Below, piece by piece: positions 44,515 to 58,200 of a DNA stretch of 64,000 bases. Source of the DNA: Kiloniella majae (GTDB lineage Bacteria > Pseudomonadota > Alphaproteobacteria > Kiloniellales > Kiloniellaceae); contig NZ_MTSZ01000001.1 in NCBI RefSeq assembly GCF_002118315.1, forward strand, positions 1,236,001-1,300,000, in the 5' to 3' direction. Below the pieces are notes generated by a model. The model did no database searches. It was not told the DNA's origin and saw nothing but the letters and a program-made list of their open reading frames with translations. The translations under genes and the position numbers were made by a program. Every line of letters starts with the position of its first letter. Position 1 is the first letter of the stretch.

Positions 44515-45174
44515 TTATTCTCTCAAGTTCATTCCCACAAGGTCAGAGGCAGCATCCAAACCAATCACAACCAGTTCTTCTTTGTAAGGGCTATTGTCTG
44601 CCGTACTACCTTCGAGCCAAAGACCGTCAATCAATGAATTGAGTTTGATGGCTAAGTGACGACACTTTTGCTTTGAACAGTATTCATCCACGCCAACTTT
44701 TCCCTCATCAACCAAGGCTGCCTCGATCAACTCCTCAAACAAAGCTGTTGTTTTGGTATAAGCCTCACGGCGGATACGCGCCATCTCTTCATCTTTGTAA
44801 GTTAGGGGCAGAAAGTTCGCCCAAAGTATCACCGTCTGTGCCGTTACAATCGGAGAAGATAGGTTAGCTTTTAGAAAGCGCCTCAGACGTTCACGTGGCA
44901 AAAGTTGACTTTCAGTAACAACCGCAAGAGAAGACTGAAATATTTCTTCTAACAGCCGCTGATAAGCGATCTGAATCATTTGATCTTTACTGCCAAAATG
45001 GAACCGGATCAAACCATTGGTAACACCAGCATATTCAGCAACCTTACGTACCGTCGCATTTTGCAGACCTTCGCTGGAGATGCATTCCAATGTCGCCTCA
45101 ATCAGCTCGTCTTTACGAATCTCGCTTTTCCCACGTTTAGGCCTTTGATGTTTGAGATCTTGTTGCTTCAGCAT
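44515..45174 (-). CDS. TetR family transcriptional regulator (BetI-like)
   Basis: About 219 residues. The HTH is at about 20-65 (RKDELIEATLECISSEGLQN, ATVRKVAEYAGVTNGLIRFH, FGSKDQMIQ), followed by a C-terminal ligand domain of the BetI/TetR_C_6 kind (ILWANFLPLTYKDEEMARIR). ATG 45174 with GAGG upstream is chosen; the frame extends to 45219, inside the previous gene. It follows the deiminase-superfamily gene by 11 bases on the same strand. It probably represses its own operon through the double palindrome at 46142-46173. Confidence 0.88.
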   Translation of the reverse strand: MLKQQDLKHQRPKRGKSEIRKDELIEATLECISSEGLQNATVRKVAEYAGVTNGLIRFHFGSKDQMIQIAYQRLLEEIFQSSLAVVTESQLLPRERLRRFLKANLSSPIVTAQTVILWANFLPLTYKDEEMARIRREAYTKTTALFEELIEAALVDEGKVGVDEYCSKQKCRHLAIKLNSLIDGLWLEGSTADNSPYKEELVVIGLDAASDLVGMNLRE

Positions 45175-45185
45175 TAGAAAACGCC

Positions 45186-46061
45186 TCAAGCTTCCCGAAG
45201 AATTGGGTTCGTTAAACATGTTGGACCACCTTCACACGCCATGCAAAGAGCCCCCCCCTCAAAAGTGCGGACTTTGACTTTATGTGCTTCCATCATCGCT
45301 TGTGTCTCGGGAAAGCCGTCAATCATGACACAGTCTCTGGGTGACAGCGGCATGACATTAAGATTCAAGCCATAACTAGCTGTGAACTCTTTCGACGGCG
45401 CCTCAATCATCTGAATACCACGTTGCTTCATCAGAGAATAAAGTGCAGCAGGAATCAGTGGGGAAAAAACCAAATAGAGATCTTCATCGAGTGGCGAGAT
45501 CACGGACATAAGATGGAGACAGGCCTCTTCCCCATGCCATGTGGGTAAATCAAAGCCCAGCACCTCTATCCCGTGCGGGTTCAATAGTTCATTTAGCTGG
45601 CGGACACCTTCACGGTTAGAGCGAAACCCGAGACCAACAACAAGCGTCTTCTCATCCAGCCAAATCGTATCTCCTCCTTCGACCAGAGCATCACCGGATA
45701 AAGCCCCAAGAACAGGGATGCCGGCCGCTTCATAAGCCTTGCCATGTAACGCAGGTTCCTCTGCACGCAATGACTTACCCATGCGTAACAATACCGCCCC
45801 GGCTTCAACAATAAGCGAAGCATCCCGGGTAAACATCGCATCAGACAGGCCATCATCATTGTCTTCTATCCAGACAATTTCAGTGCCAGCTTGTTCAACC
45901 ATATCAACCAGACCCTGATATTGATCGATGGCCTTTTCAGCATCAAACAGTTCATTGTAATGCCACTTTACTGGATCTGCATTTCTCAAGCTCTCTCCCG
46001 GCCTGCGCATTAAAACGCGTTTCATAGGGGCGGCCATTGTCTGACATCCATATTTCATCAT
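45186..46061 (-). CDS. Arginine deiminase / dimethylarginine dimethylaminohydrolase family protein
   Basis: About 291 residues of the guanidino-group-modifying (amidinotransferase) superfamily. Residues visible: MFTRDASLIVEAGAVLLRMG (substrate Asp), DALVEGGDTIWLDEKTLVVG, WHGEEACLHLMSVISPLDED with the catalytic His, and near the C-terminus MACEGGPTCLTNPILR with the catalytic Cys. Such enzymes hydrolyse arginine, methylated arginines or related guanidines to citrulline-type products. The frame is open to a TTG at 46106, but ATG 46061 has GAGAG seven bases upstream. It is the first gene of an operon with tetR. The exact substrate is not decidable from sequence. Confidence 0.87.
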   Translation of the reverse strand: MMKYGCQTMAAPMKRVLMRRPGESLRNADPVKWHYNELFDAEKAIDQYQGLVDMVEQAGTEIVWIEDNDDGLSDAMFTRDASLIVEAGAVLLRMGKSLRAEEPALHGKAYEAAGIPVLGALSGDALVEGGDTIWLDEKTLVVGLGFRSNREGVRQLNELLNPHGIEVLGFDLPTWHGEEACLHLMSVISPLDEDLYLVFSPLIPAALYSLMKQRGIQMIEAPSKEFTASYGLNLNVMPLSPRDCVMIDGFPETQAMMEAHKVKVRTFEGGALCMACEGGPTCLTNPILREA

Positions 46062-46141
46062 CGGAACACTCTCAGCTATTTGATTTTCCAACCGCAATGC
46101 ATGCAATCATCTTGGCTTTTTTAGTCTTGATCCAATAATTC

Positions 46142-46173
46142 TATGCATTTGCATAAAATTATGCAAATGCATA
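46142..46173. promoter_or_regulatory. Double palindrome, probable TetR operator
   Basis: A 15-bp perfect inverted repeat (46142-46156 and 46159-46173) with a 2-base centre. Each half is itself a palindrome of the form ATGCA-WW-TGCAT (46143-46154 and 46161-46172), 18 bp apart. It lies about 80 bases before the deiminase/tetR operon start. Two adjacent dimer sites are a common TetR/QacR-type arrangement. Confidence 0.78.
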
Positions 46174-46196
46174 ATAAAATATCAGAAGCATTAGAA

Positions 46197-46266
46197 CCTG
46201 TTCACGGCATCTATAAAAGCCCCGCCAGATAACACTGACGGGGCTTTTATAGATGCCGTGAACAGG
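46197..46266. terminator. Long perfect hairpin with terminator core, 3' of the giant adhesin gene
   Basis: The arms are 28 bp each and perfectly complementary (46197-46224 and 46239-46266), with a 14-base loop. The inner part AAAAGCCCCG/CGGGGCTTTT is a classical terminator stem. Its outer 14 bp (CCTGTTCACGGCAT) are unusual for a terminator. It lies 29 bases after the giant gene stop (minus strand), which it most likely terminates. It also separates that gene from the deiminase promoter region. Confidence 0.8.
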
Positions 46267-46295
46267 ATGGTATCCCCCGCCTGATTTAACCGTTT

Positions 46296-49200
46296 TTAGA
46301 CAACAAAAATGTTTTCTTCGGCTTGGTCCAGAATAACCCTCAAGGTATCTCCGGATGATACGTTATCAAGAACAGCCACATTGGTGTAGGTGTTTCCACC
46401 ATCCGATGAAATTGAGATTGTTGCCCCATCTGCGTCACTTTCAACCGAGAGATAATCGCTGATAAGGTCTCCTGTTCCATCACTATAATCAATGAGGTCT
46501 GAGATATTGAGCACATCTCCTTCCGCAAGATTGAAGTCTGTAATCCGATCTACCGAATTGGCATCTGTAAATATAAAGCTATCTGATCCAGAGCCACCTG
46601 TGAGCACATCGGCCCCGGCGTACCCGGTCAATAGATCATCATCACCGCCACCAAGAAGAATATCGTCACCGGCAGCACCATAAAGAACATCATCTCCCAA
46701 CAACCCAGAAAGCGACGCACCACCATCCGATGTTCCACTTAAGGTATTGGCATTGTCATCACCAATAATAACTTCATTCACGGCTTTAATATCAATGATT
46801 TGCGTAATCACATTACTATCATCAGAGCCATCACTGACACTTAACTCAATTGTGCGTGTTGTATTTGCCCCATTGAGATCTGGATTGTCCGATGTACTGC
46901 TATAAGTAATGTTCTCCAGCACAGCTTCGTAGTCAGCTGCACTTGCTGCACCAGAGAGTGTGAGCACGCCCGTCGCACTGTTATAGTTCAGCGTAATACC
47001 GACAGGCAGCGTATAGCCCGCTGTCAAGCCAAGCTGATCACCCGCAACAAAGTCTGTGACCGTGATCGTCGCTGAAACGATATCATCTGATGTATCAACA
47101 TCTGTAATATCAACGCCGCTAAAGATCTGTAGTGCAGCATCTCCTTCGGTGTATTGGGTAATGCTTCGTACGGAACCGTCAGCATTATAGGCTTGCGAGA
47201 ATATACCTCGGCCTGATCCATCTTGACCCTGACTTTCCCAGGTAACGATAAAGCCACCATCTGCAAGACTGCTGATTGAAGGTGCAAATTGATCCCCAGC
47301 TGTCGTGGCATTGAGTTGAAATTCACCCCCTCTCAATGATCCATCTGCATTATACATCTGCGCGTACACGCCGTAACCACCACCATCTTGACCATGACTT
47401 TGCCACGTAATGACCCAGCCACCATCACTCAGACCAGTAACATCTGGAGTTGCCTGACTGTCATTGGTGAAGGTATTTACCAGGAATTCAGATCCTTGTG
47501 GTGTTCCATCTGCATTATAGGCTTGGGCATAAATACCGTGAGAGGATCCATCCTGAGCGTTACTATCCCAAACAACAATCCAACCACCATCAGTAAGACC
47601 TGTGACAGAAGTGTTTTGCTGAGCTGCAGACGTGTAACTATTTACCTGGAACTCATTACCTTGGACAGTTCCATCAGCATTATAAGCCTGTCCGAATATG
47701 CCAAGACCATTACCATCCTGAGCGTTACTTTGCCACGTAACAACCCAACCACCATCTGCTAGCGATGCAACTGATGAGTAAAGCTGATCTCCCGCTGTAT
47801 AGGTATTGGTTATAAATTCACTGCCCTGTTTTGTTCCGTCAGCGTTATAGGCCTGACCCACAATCGCGTTATTCGAGCCATCTTGCTGATAGCTGTTCCA
47901 GGTAATGACCCAACCACCATCACTCAATCCGGTTATCGCATTATTACCCTGCCAATAAGCAGCATAATCATTGACTTGAACCTGTGCGCCCTGGGTCGTG
48001 CCATCGGCATGATAAGCCTGCGCTGTTATACCAAGACTAGCTCCATCCTGACCATAGGTATGCCAGGTCACGACCCAACCACCATCGATCAATCCTGTCA
48101 CAACAGGGGCGCCCCAGAAACCCGGTGCAATTGTGTGGATTTGGAATTCAGCGCCTTCAACAGATCCATCTGCATTATAGACTTGCCCATAAACCCCATG
48201 AGCAAAACCATTTTGTCCATCACTATCCCAAACAACAACCCAGCCACCATCTGGCAACCCGGCAACAGAAGAGTTATATTGCTCTCCTGCTGTATGGCTA
48301 TTGACCTGAATATCTTCTGCACCACCTGAAATAATACTTTCTGATATAACAGGCGCATCGTTAGTGCCTGTAATCGTGACGGTCACATCCTGATCAACCG
48401 TGCCACCGTTTCCATCATCAATGGTGACTGTGTAAGTCTGGGTAACAACCTCACCAGCTGCCAAATAATCAATGGATGCGTCATCAACGGAGAAATCCCA
48501 CGTGATGGTCTTAGTTGCCTGATCAAACACAGGCGTAAAGCTACCGAGATAACCGGAAACATCCGGGGTAACACTAATTGAATGTATGTCTGATATATCT
48601 GCATCCGCAAAAGTAATTGAGCCGAAAGCTGCATGCGTTGTTGCATTCTCGCCTGCTACACCATCTGCAATTTCAGTTATTAAAGCTGTTTGTTCGCCGC
48701 TTGTGATCACAAGATCGTCATTCATTCCGACGACATTAATAACTTTGGTAACGATATTACTGTTGTCAGTACCATCATTAACACTCAATTCAATCGTTCG
48801 CGTCGCCGTCGTTCCCTGACTTTCACCTACAGAACTAAAAGTTATATTTTCAAGAACACTTTCGTAGTCCGCTGCACTTGCTGCTCCAGAGAGAGTAAGT
48901 ACACCCGTCGCACTGTTGTAATTCAGTGCGATACCAGCAGGCAACGTATAGCCCGTCGTCAATCCAAGCTGATCACCGGCAACAAAGTCTGTAATGGTAA
49001 AGGTTGCCGAAACAATATTATCAGCAATATCAACATCAGAGATATCAAGGTCACTAAAGATCTGTAGGGCAGCATCTCCTTCGATGTACTCTGAAGCTGC
49101 CTTGCCATAAGTACGGCCCTTAACATCAGGAGATTCACCCCAGATAATCGTATAACTGCCGTCATCATGTGCCGTGACAAAAGGTGCCGTACTGTTATTT

Positions 49201-52200
49201 GACGGATTGGCATCAACAACAAAACTGTCGCCTTGTGCCGTTCCGTCATCATTGTACATACGTGCACTGATTTGCCCTCCGTCATTCCAGGTGACGACAA
49301 AACCACCACCGACAAGCGCCTTAACAGCAACATCCTGCTGGCCACTGCCGTTATGGATTGTGAAATCATCTCCCAGTGCTTGACCATTACTATCAAACAG
49401 ACGTCCGACAATTGTATTTCCGGGCTGATTAAAGGTTGAGGCTCCCCCTGTCCAGGTGACAACAAAGTTACCATTTTCCAATGTAGAAATCGTTGGATCG
49501 ACCTGATTACCTGCCACCGTACTGTTAATAACAAATTCCGGCCCCTGCGCTGTTCCATCGGAACTGAACTTACGTGCAAGGATGCCAAAACCACTACCAT
49601 CACCACTGCTAATGTTACTTGTCCAGGTAACGATATAATCACCGTTATCCAGAACCGTCAATGATGGCTGCAGATGGGTGCCACTTTGGGACGAGTTAAC
49701 AACAAACTCGTTTGTCACGGGTTGACCATCAGGCGCATATATCCGGCTGTAAAGCGTGGACATAATATTTTCCCAAGTGATCACAATGTTACCGTTTGGT
49801 AGCTCTGTAATCCAGGAACCCCATTCGTTGCCATCTGGTGTATTGGCAACGAGAAAGTCGGGGCCGATACCTTGAGCATTTTCATCAAATATGCGCGCCC
49901 GTAAGCCGCCTGATGAACGCCAGGTGACAATAAACCCACCACTGGCAAGTGTTTCAACCTCTGGAATGATACCGCTTACAGTAGAGGCAATAAGAAACTG
50001 ATCCCCAATCGGCTGATTATCACTATTGAAAATACGGCCAACCAGACTTGAGGAACCATCCCAGACAGAAATGAAGTTCCCATTGGCAAAAGAGGCCACA
50101 ACCGGGAAGTATTGTGGTCCAGTTCCACTTTGATCAACAACAAAGATATCACTGGCCTGAAATGCATCGTTCCCCAAATCACTCAGAACTGGCGCATCGT
50201 TGGTGCCGGTAATGGTCACAGTTACATCCTGATCAACCGTGCCGCCGTTTCCATCATCAATGGTGACTGTGTAAGTCTGGGTAACAACTTCACCTGCCCC
50301 CAGATAATCAATGGACGCATCATCAACGGAGAAATCCCACGTGATCGTCTTACTGTCCTGATCAAACACTGGCGTAAAGCTACCGAGATAACCGGAAACA
50401 TCCGGAGTAACACTAATTGAATGTATGTCTGATATATCTGCATCCGCAAAAGTAATTGAGCCGGAAGCTGCATGCGTTGTTGCATTCTCGCCTGCTACAC
50501 CATCTGCAATTTCAGTGACCATTACTGTTTGATCACCACTGGTAATTACAGGACTATCATTCGTCCCGGTCACATTGATGACTTTGGTAATGATATTGCT
50601 GTTGTCAGTACCATCATTAACACTCAACTCGATAGTTCGAGTTACCGTGGCCCCATCACTTTCACCAACAGAGCTAAAGGTTATGTTTTCCAACACAGTT
50701 TCGTAGTCCGCCGCACTTGCTGCACCAGAGAGTGTGAGCATGCCTGTCGCGCTCTCGTAGTTCAGTGTAATACCGACAGGCAGCGTATAGCTCGCTGTCA
50801 AACCAAGCTGATCACCTGCAACAAAATCTGTAACTGTAATCGTCGCGGAAACTACATCATCTGATGTATCAACATCTGTAATGTCGATATCAGTAAACAA
50901 TGTAAGCGCAGCATCACCTTCAGTATATGCATTAGCTAATCTTACGGTGCCATCTGCGTTGAAAATTCTGCTGTATATACCTTCTCCCGAACCATCTTGA
51001 TTTTGGCTTTGCCAAGTAACAACAAAACCTCCATCAGCCAACCCAACAATAGAAGGGGAGCCCTGGTTTTCAGCGACATAATTATTAACCTGGAATTCAA
51101 TACCTTGCCTTGTGCCATTAGCATTATATATCTGAGTATAGATATCAAATGTTGCCCCATCTGACGCATTACTTTGCCATGCCACAACCCAACCGCCGTT
51201 ACTTAAAGCAGCAACAGACGAAACATTTTGTTCATAAGAGCTACCGCTATTAACCTGGAATTCAGCACCTTGTTTGGTTCCATTAGCATTAAAAACTTGT
51301 CCATAAACACCATATGAGGAACCATCTTGGCCGTCACTATTCCACGTAACAACCCAACCACCATTTATAAGGTTTGATACAGCAGGTTTATCCTGGCTTC
51401 CGCTTGTGAAACTATTAATCTGGAATTCAGCACTTTGCTTGGAACCATCAGCATTAAACGCTTGCCCATAAATCCCGTATGAAGATCCGTCTTGACCATT
51501 ACTTTCCCAAGTAACGACCCAACCACCATCATCGAGGTCAGAGACTGAAGACCACACCTGTCTATCCGTAGTGTAGCTTTCCACCCAAAACTCTGCACCT
51601 TGTTTAGTACCATCGACATTATAAGCTTGACCGTAAATTCCAGCGTTGTGAGTACTTGATACATGATGACTCTGCCAAGTAACAACCCAACCACCATCAG
51701 GCAAACCTGTAATAGATGGCTCGCCCTGCCAGTTATACTCATTTGTATTGACCTGGAACTGTATTCCATTTTTAGAACCATCTGAATTAAATCTCTGAGC
51801 GGATATAGCCGAACTATGAGAATCCTGACCATAACCACGCCATGCAACAACCCAACCACCATCAATTAAACCAGCAACACTCGGTAATGTGCTAATTTCA
51901 GGTGAAATACTGTTGATTTTAAATTCAGAATTCTGTTTGGAACCGTCAGAATTATATACTTGCCCATAAACTCCGTGGCTTTCTCCATTCTGATCTTTAC
52001 TATCCCAAACAACCATCCATCGGTCGCCGGTTAGATTAGTAACAGAAGGAACAGTTTGGTCTTCTCCTGTTGTTGTATTAACCAATAAATCCCCATTAAA
52101 GTCAGGCGTATTATCCGTAATCACCGGCGCGTCATTTGTGCCTGTGATTGTCACAGTTACATCCTGATCAACTGTGCCGCCGTTGCCGTCATCAATGGTC

Positions 52201-55200
52201 ACCGTGTATGTCTGAGTAACAACCTCACCAGCCGCTAGATAATCAATGGAGGCATCATCGATGGAGAAATCCCACGTGATCGTCTTGGTTGCCTGATCAA
52301 ACACAGGCGTAAAGCTACCGAGATAACCGGAAGCATCCGGCGCAAAGCTGACTGAATGGGTATCCAACGTATCCGCATCAGCAAAAACAATAGAGCCAGT
52401 CGCCGTATGTGTTGTTGCATTCTCACCAACAGCACCGTCAACAATTTCAACAACGGCCCCCGTGTGATCACCACCTGTGATAACCGGTGCGTCATTGCCA
52501 ACAACATTAATCACTTTGGTAATCACATTGCTGTTGTCATGACCATCATTAATGGTCAGCTCAATAGTCCGGGTTGGTGTACTATCACCACTATCGGGGT
52601 TTCCGGCACTAAAGCTGTAGGCAATATGTTCCAACACAGCTTCGTAGTCCGCCGCACTTGCTGCACCAGAGAGTGTGAGTACACCTGTCGCACTGTTGTA
52701 ATTCAGCGTGATACCAGCAGGTAGCGTATAGCCCGCTGTTAATCCAAGCTGATCACCTGCAACAAAATCCGTAACTGTAATCGTCGCGGAAACAACATCG
52801 TCAGAACTATCTACATCAGCAATATCAATGTCAGTAAAGAGAACTAGATCCGAGCCGGCTTCGGTATAAAGCGCACGAACGGTTCCATCAGCATTATATG
52901 TCTTGGAATAAACTCCCCAACCCGAACCATCCTGTCCATTACTGCTATCCCAGGTAACAACCCAGCCGCCATCAACAAGTGTCGTTACAATCGGGTTCGC
53001 CTGATTGCCAATAGTATGATCATTAATCTGGAATTCATTCCCTTGTTTCGTGCCGTCTGCTTTATAAGCTTGGCCATAGATACCCCAGCCATCGCCATCC
53101 TGACCATTGCTTCTCCAGGTAACGATCCAGCCACCATCGAGTAACCCAGATACAGAAGAGAGTGATTGGTCACCATCCGTAAAGCTGTTTATCTGGAACT
53201 CAGCCCCTTTCGTGGAGCCATCAGCATTATAAACTTGTCCATATACGCCATAAGATGAACCATCCTGCCCATCACTTTCCCAAGTAACAATCCAGCCTCC
53301 ACTAGAAAGTGGTGAAATTGACGGATGCAATTGTTGGCTATCTGTGTAGCTATTGATTTGGAACTCGGAACCACGTGTAGATCCATCAGCGTTATACACT
53401 TGACCATAGATGCCGTTCAGTGAACCGTCTTGTGCTTCACTACTCCATGTGATGGCCCAGCCACCATCAGAGAGCCCTGTTACAGAGGGATACCACTGTC
53501 CATTAATGGTCGTCGTGTTTACTCTGAATTCAGTTCCTTGTGGTGTACCATCGGCATTATAGGCCTGTGCATAAACCCCATGGTAAGAACCATCCTGAGT
53601 ATAACTGTTCCAGGATACAATCCAACCGCCATCAACCAAATCACTTACGGATGAGAACAGCTGATAACTAGAAGTATGACTATTTACCTGGAACTCATTA
53701 CCACGCGTTGTACCATCTGCGTTATAGACTTGGCCAAAGATGCCACCACTATCACCATCCTGATTGAAGCTATCCCAGGTCACCACCCAACCACCATCTG
53801 GCAATCCTGATATTGATGAACGAAGTTGGTCTGTGTTGGTAAAGCTGTTTATCTGGAATTCAACACCTTGTTTACTGCCGTCAGAATTATAAGCCTGTCC
53901 AAAAACGCCATAACCAGAACCATCTTGATTCTTACTCGTCCAGGAAATAACCCAACCGCCATTAGCAAGAGCGGTCGCTGAAGCGGAATGTTGATCATCT
54001 AGTGTATGCGTATTCACCTGTGTTTCGAGAACAGAGTTATCCGTAATCACCGGCGCATCATTGGTCCCCGTGATAGTAACCGTCACATCCTGATCAACTG
54101 TGCCGCCGTTGCCGTCATCAATGGTCACCGTGTATGTCTGAGTAACAACCTCACCAGCCGCCAGATAATCAATGGAAGCATCATCGACTGAGAAGTCCCA
54201 AGTGATCGTCTTACTGGCCTGATCAAACACAGGCGTAAAGCTACCGAGATAACCCGACGCATCAGGCGTGGAGCTGATTGAATGGGTATCCAACGTATCC
54301 GCATCAGCAAACACAATGGAACCTGAAGTCGTGTGTGTTGTTGCATTCTCACCAGCAGCACCGTCAACAATTTCAATCACGGAACCGATGCTATCAGCCT
54401 GATCAATGACAGGAGCTAGATTACTTGCAGTGGCAACTGTCTCATCAAACACATTCACAAGCTTGACGATTTCATTACTCATCGCGCCATGATCATCAAT
54501 GATTTTAAAGCCAACAGTGCGCTGACCAAGATCTGGTGAGGAAGAGCTATTTTCGTAACCAACTGTTCCTAAAATCGCCTGATATTCAGCAAGACTGGCA
54601 ACGCCCGTGAAAGTGAGCACCCCTGTGGCTGCATCATAAACAGCAGACACACCCTCAGGCAGAATAGAGCTCGACCAGGAAAGAATATCCTGTCCAGCAA
54701 CAAAACCGCCAGAAATCGCGACTGAGGCACCAGACAGGACATCACTATCAGCATCCGTAGCCGTCAAATTAGGAGCGAGGAGAACTGCATCATCCCCTTC
54801 GCCGTAGGCACGAACACCAGAACCGAAATCAAAGACACGGGTAACAGCATGATATACGGGGTTACCACCGCTTCCTTCTTTTGCAACCCAGGAGATAGCG
54901 AAACCACCATCATCCAGTTCGGTTACATCTATACTGTTAAAGTACGTATTTCTGGAATCTACTTTGAATTCATCGGTCAGCGCCTGCCCATCAGCATCAA
55001 AGACACGGGCAAAAAGACCGTTTGGTGAACCAAAAACCAGAACAAAGCCACCGTTCGTTAAAGCGACAATCTCCGGTGTTGACTGATTACCATCAATATT
55101 CGTGGTATTCAGCGTTATCTCATTACTTAAAGCTTGGCCATCAGCATTATAAATTCGCCCCGAAATACCGTAATCACTACCATCAACATCCGGATCATTG

Positions 55201-58200
55201 CTTTGCCAGGAAATAACAAAATTACCGTTTGTAAGAGCGGTTACAGAAGTAGAATCCTGTAAATCTTCAGTTTGTTGATTTACTTGAAGAATGTCCCCCA
55301 GTGGTTGACCATCTGAGTTAAAGATTTGCGCATTTACAGCTGTATTGGTTGCAAGCCACGGACCGCTTTCCAGAACTGTTGTCCAACTGGCAATAAAACT
55401 ACCATCAGAAAGTCCAACAACACTGGTATTTCCATTACCTGGTAAAGTTATTTCAGTCGTACGAGGGGATCCATCGACATTATATACGCGAACAAAAGCA
55501 CCTTGATTACCATGCCAGGTCACCAGATAACCACCATCAGCTAGTCCAGTTACAATCGGTGCGTAAACTTCGCTAAAGGTTATATTAACGTCACTCTGAT
55601 CTCCACGCGGCGTACCATCTGCATCAAAAGACCGAACTTTAACACCCCTATTCACACCAAGAGCATACCAAGAAGAAGCAAAACCTCCGTCCTCAAGCGC
55701 AGTAACAGAAGGAGCACGCAGAGTATTGGAAATTTGATGATCAAGAACAAAAGGAACCCCTAATGCCTCTCCTTCAGCAGTATACAGTCTGGCGTACACA
55801 TTATCGCTATAGGAATAAACAGAAACCAGACTGCCATCTGAAAGTCTGGTAATAGAAGTGCCGTTGGCTAACAGATGATTTCCACCTACATCACTCACCG
55901 TAAATTCAAGGCTGGTTGGAACAACAATATTATCCCCCAGCACGTCCAATACAGGTGCAGGGTTTAGCGTATCAGCATCAACAACATTCAGAGTAAGCGT
56001 TGCTGTGGAAACATCACCATTTGCAGATGTAATCTGATAGGTAAAGGTGTCTATACTATCAGAGGAAATTCCTGATTTAGCCGTATAGCTATAGGACCCG
56101 TTTGCATGAAGCGTCAGAAATCCAAGGCTGGTCTCTATGGGTTGTCCAACATTAATCGCTTGCGGGCTTCCGTTTCCGATCGCAACACCTGTGACAGTTG
56201 CATTACCTGCTCCAGGAACATCATTTGCCAGAACGCCATATTGAGCCGAAAGGTTAACGGCTCCGCCCTCGACGACAGCATTACTATCTGCATAAGCTGT
56301 TGGACCAGCATCATTCACTGTTATTGTGATAACAGCGTTTTCTGACGGACCATGCAAGCTATCCACAGTATAACCAAAAGCAGCAGAACCTTCAGCATCA
56401 GCAATTAATTCAGGCTTCTGAATTGTAAATTGATAATTTCCAAGACGATCTAGCGTGAAAGACCAGCTGCCGTCATCTGCAAACCATCCTAAGTCATTCT
56501 GTGTTGCAGCACCTAATGATCCATCATAGGTGCTGGAAACAATGACACCATTTTCAACAACAGCTTTTCCTGAAGCTGTACTGGTAAAGACAACATTGCC
56601 TGCCCCGTCAACCAGGGGTGCTTCTGAGACAACATCTACCAGATTGGCAGTAACTGGATCCGGAATTTCGTCAACGTTTATAATTTTGACGATTTCGTTG
56701 CTTGTTGCCCCGTGATCATCCCTAATCTGGAAAGCAACACTGCGCTGACCAAGATCCGGAACATTAGAACTGTTGCTGTAACCGACGGTGCCTAGCAAAG
56801 CCTGATATTCAGCAAGGCTTGCAACACCTGTGAAGGTGAGCACCCCTGTGGCTGCATCATAAACAGCAGACAGACCCGAAGGTAATGCCCCACTTGACCA
56901 TGACAAGATATCCTCTCCGGCAACAAAACCACCAGAAATCGTAACTGTCGCACCAGACAGAACACCACTATCAATATCGGCAGCAGTCAAATTTGGTGCG
57001 AGTAGAACAGCATCATCACCTTCTGTATAGGCACGAACACCAGAACCGAAATCAAAGACACGGGTAACAGCATGATATACGGGGTTCCCACCGCTTCCTT
57101 CTTTTGCAACCCAAGAGATAGCGAAGCCACCATCATCCAGTTCAGTTACATCCATACTGTTAAAATAGGTATTTCTGGAATCTACTTTGAATTCATCAGT
57201 CAGCGCCTGCCCATCAGCATCAAAGACACGGGCAAACAAACCATTTGGAGAGCCAAAAACCAAAACAAAGCCACCGTTTGTCAAAGCAACAATCTCCGGC
57301 GTCAACTGACTGCCGTCAGTATTTGTAGTGTTCAGTGTTATCTCATTACTTAAAGGTTGACCGTCTACATTATAAATTCGGCCTGAAATACCGTAATCAC
57401 TGCCATCAACATCCGGATCATTGCTCTGCCAGGAAACAACAAAATTACCGTTTTGAAGTTGTGTAATAGAAGGTTGTCCCTGTGTACCTTCAATCTGTTC
57501 ATTGATCTGAAATTCGTCTGTAAGCGGCTGTCCATCAGCTGTGAATACCCGGGCCGAAACAAAAACACTTGATATAGTTCCGTTTGCAGCACCTGTGTTG
57601 GTTGCCCATGTGATGACAAAATTACCATTTGCCAAACCAACAATATCTGTATCGTACTGCCCGCCTAACTGCAGATCATACATCGTGAATTCAGTCGTAC
57701 GGGGGGATCCATCGACATTATATACACGAGCAAAAGCATCATGACTGCCATGCCAGGTTACCAGATAACCACCATCAGCTAGTCCAGTTACAACCGGCGC
57801 ATAAACTTCGCTCGCAAAGGTTATATTGACATCACTCTGATCTCCACGCGGAGAACCGTCTGCATCAAAAGAGCGAACTTTAACACCCCTATTCACACCA
57901 AGAGCATACCACGTAGAAACAAAACCTCCATCCTCAAGCGCAGCAACAGAAGGACCATGGAGATTATTGGAAAGTTGATGATCAAGCGTAAAAGGAATTC
58001 CTAATGCTTCACCTTCTGAATTGTATAAACGCGCGTACACATTATCATTATAGGAATAAACAGAAACCAAACTGCCATCTGTAAGTTTGGTAATAGAGGT
58101 ACCATTTGCTAACAGGTAATTCCCGTTCCCGTCACTCACCGTAAACTCAAGGCTGGTTGGAACAACAAGATTATCCCCCAAAGCCCCCAAGACAGGCGCA

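Noticed and set aside
46197..46266. Miniature transposable element (MITE)
   Set aside because: The arms are perfect and the core is a terminator stem at the exact 3' end of a gene. No target-site duplication or transposase was seen. A genome-wide copy search would be needed to reopen this.
47160..54035. 165-bp periodic repeats that could suggest a CRISPR array or satellite DNA
   Set aside because: The unit is coding, in frame and diverged at DNA level, with no short identical repeats separated by unique spacers and no cas genes nearby.
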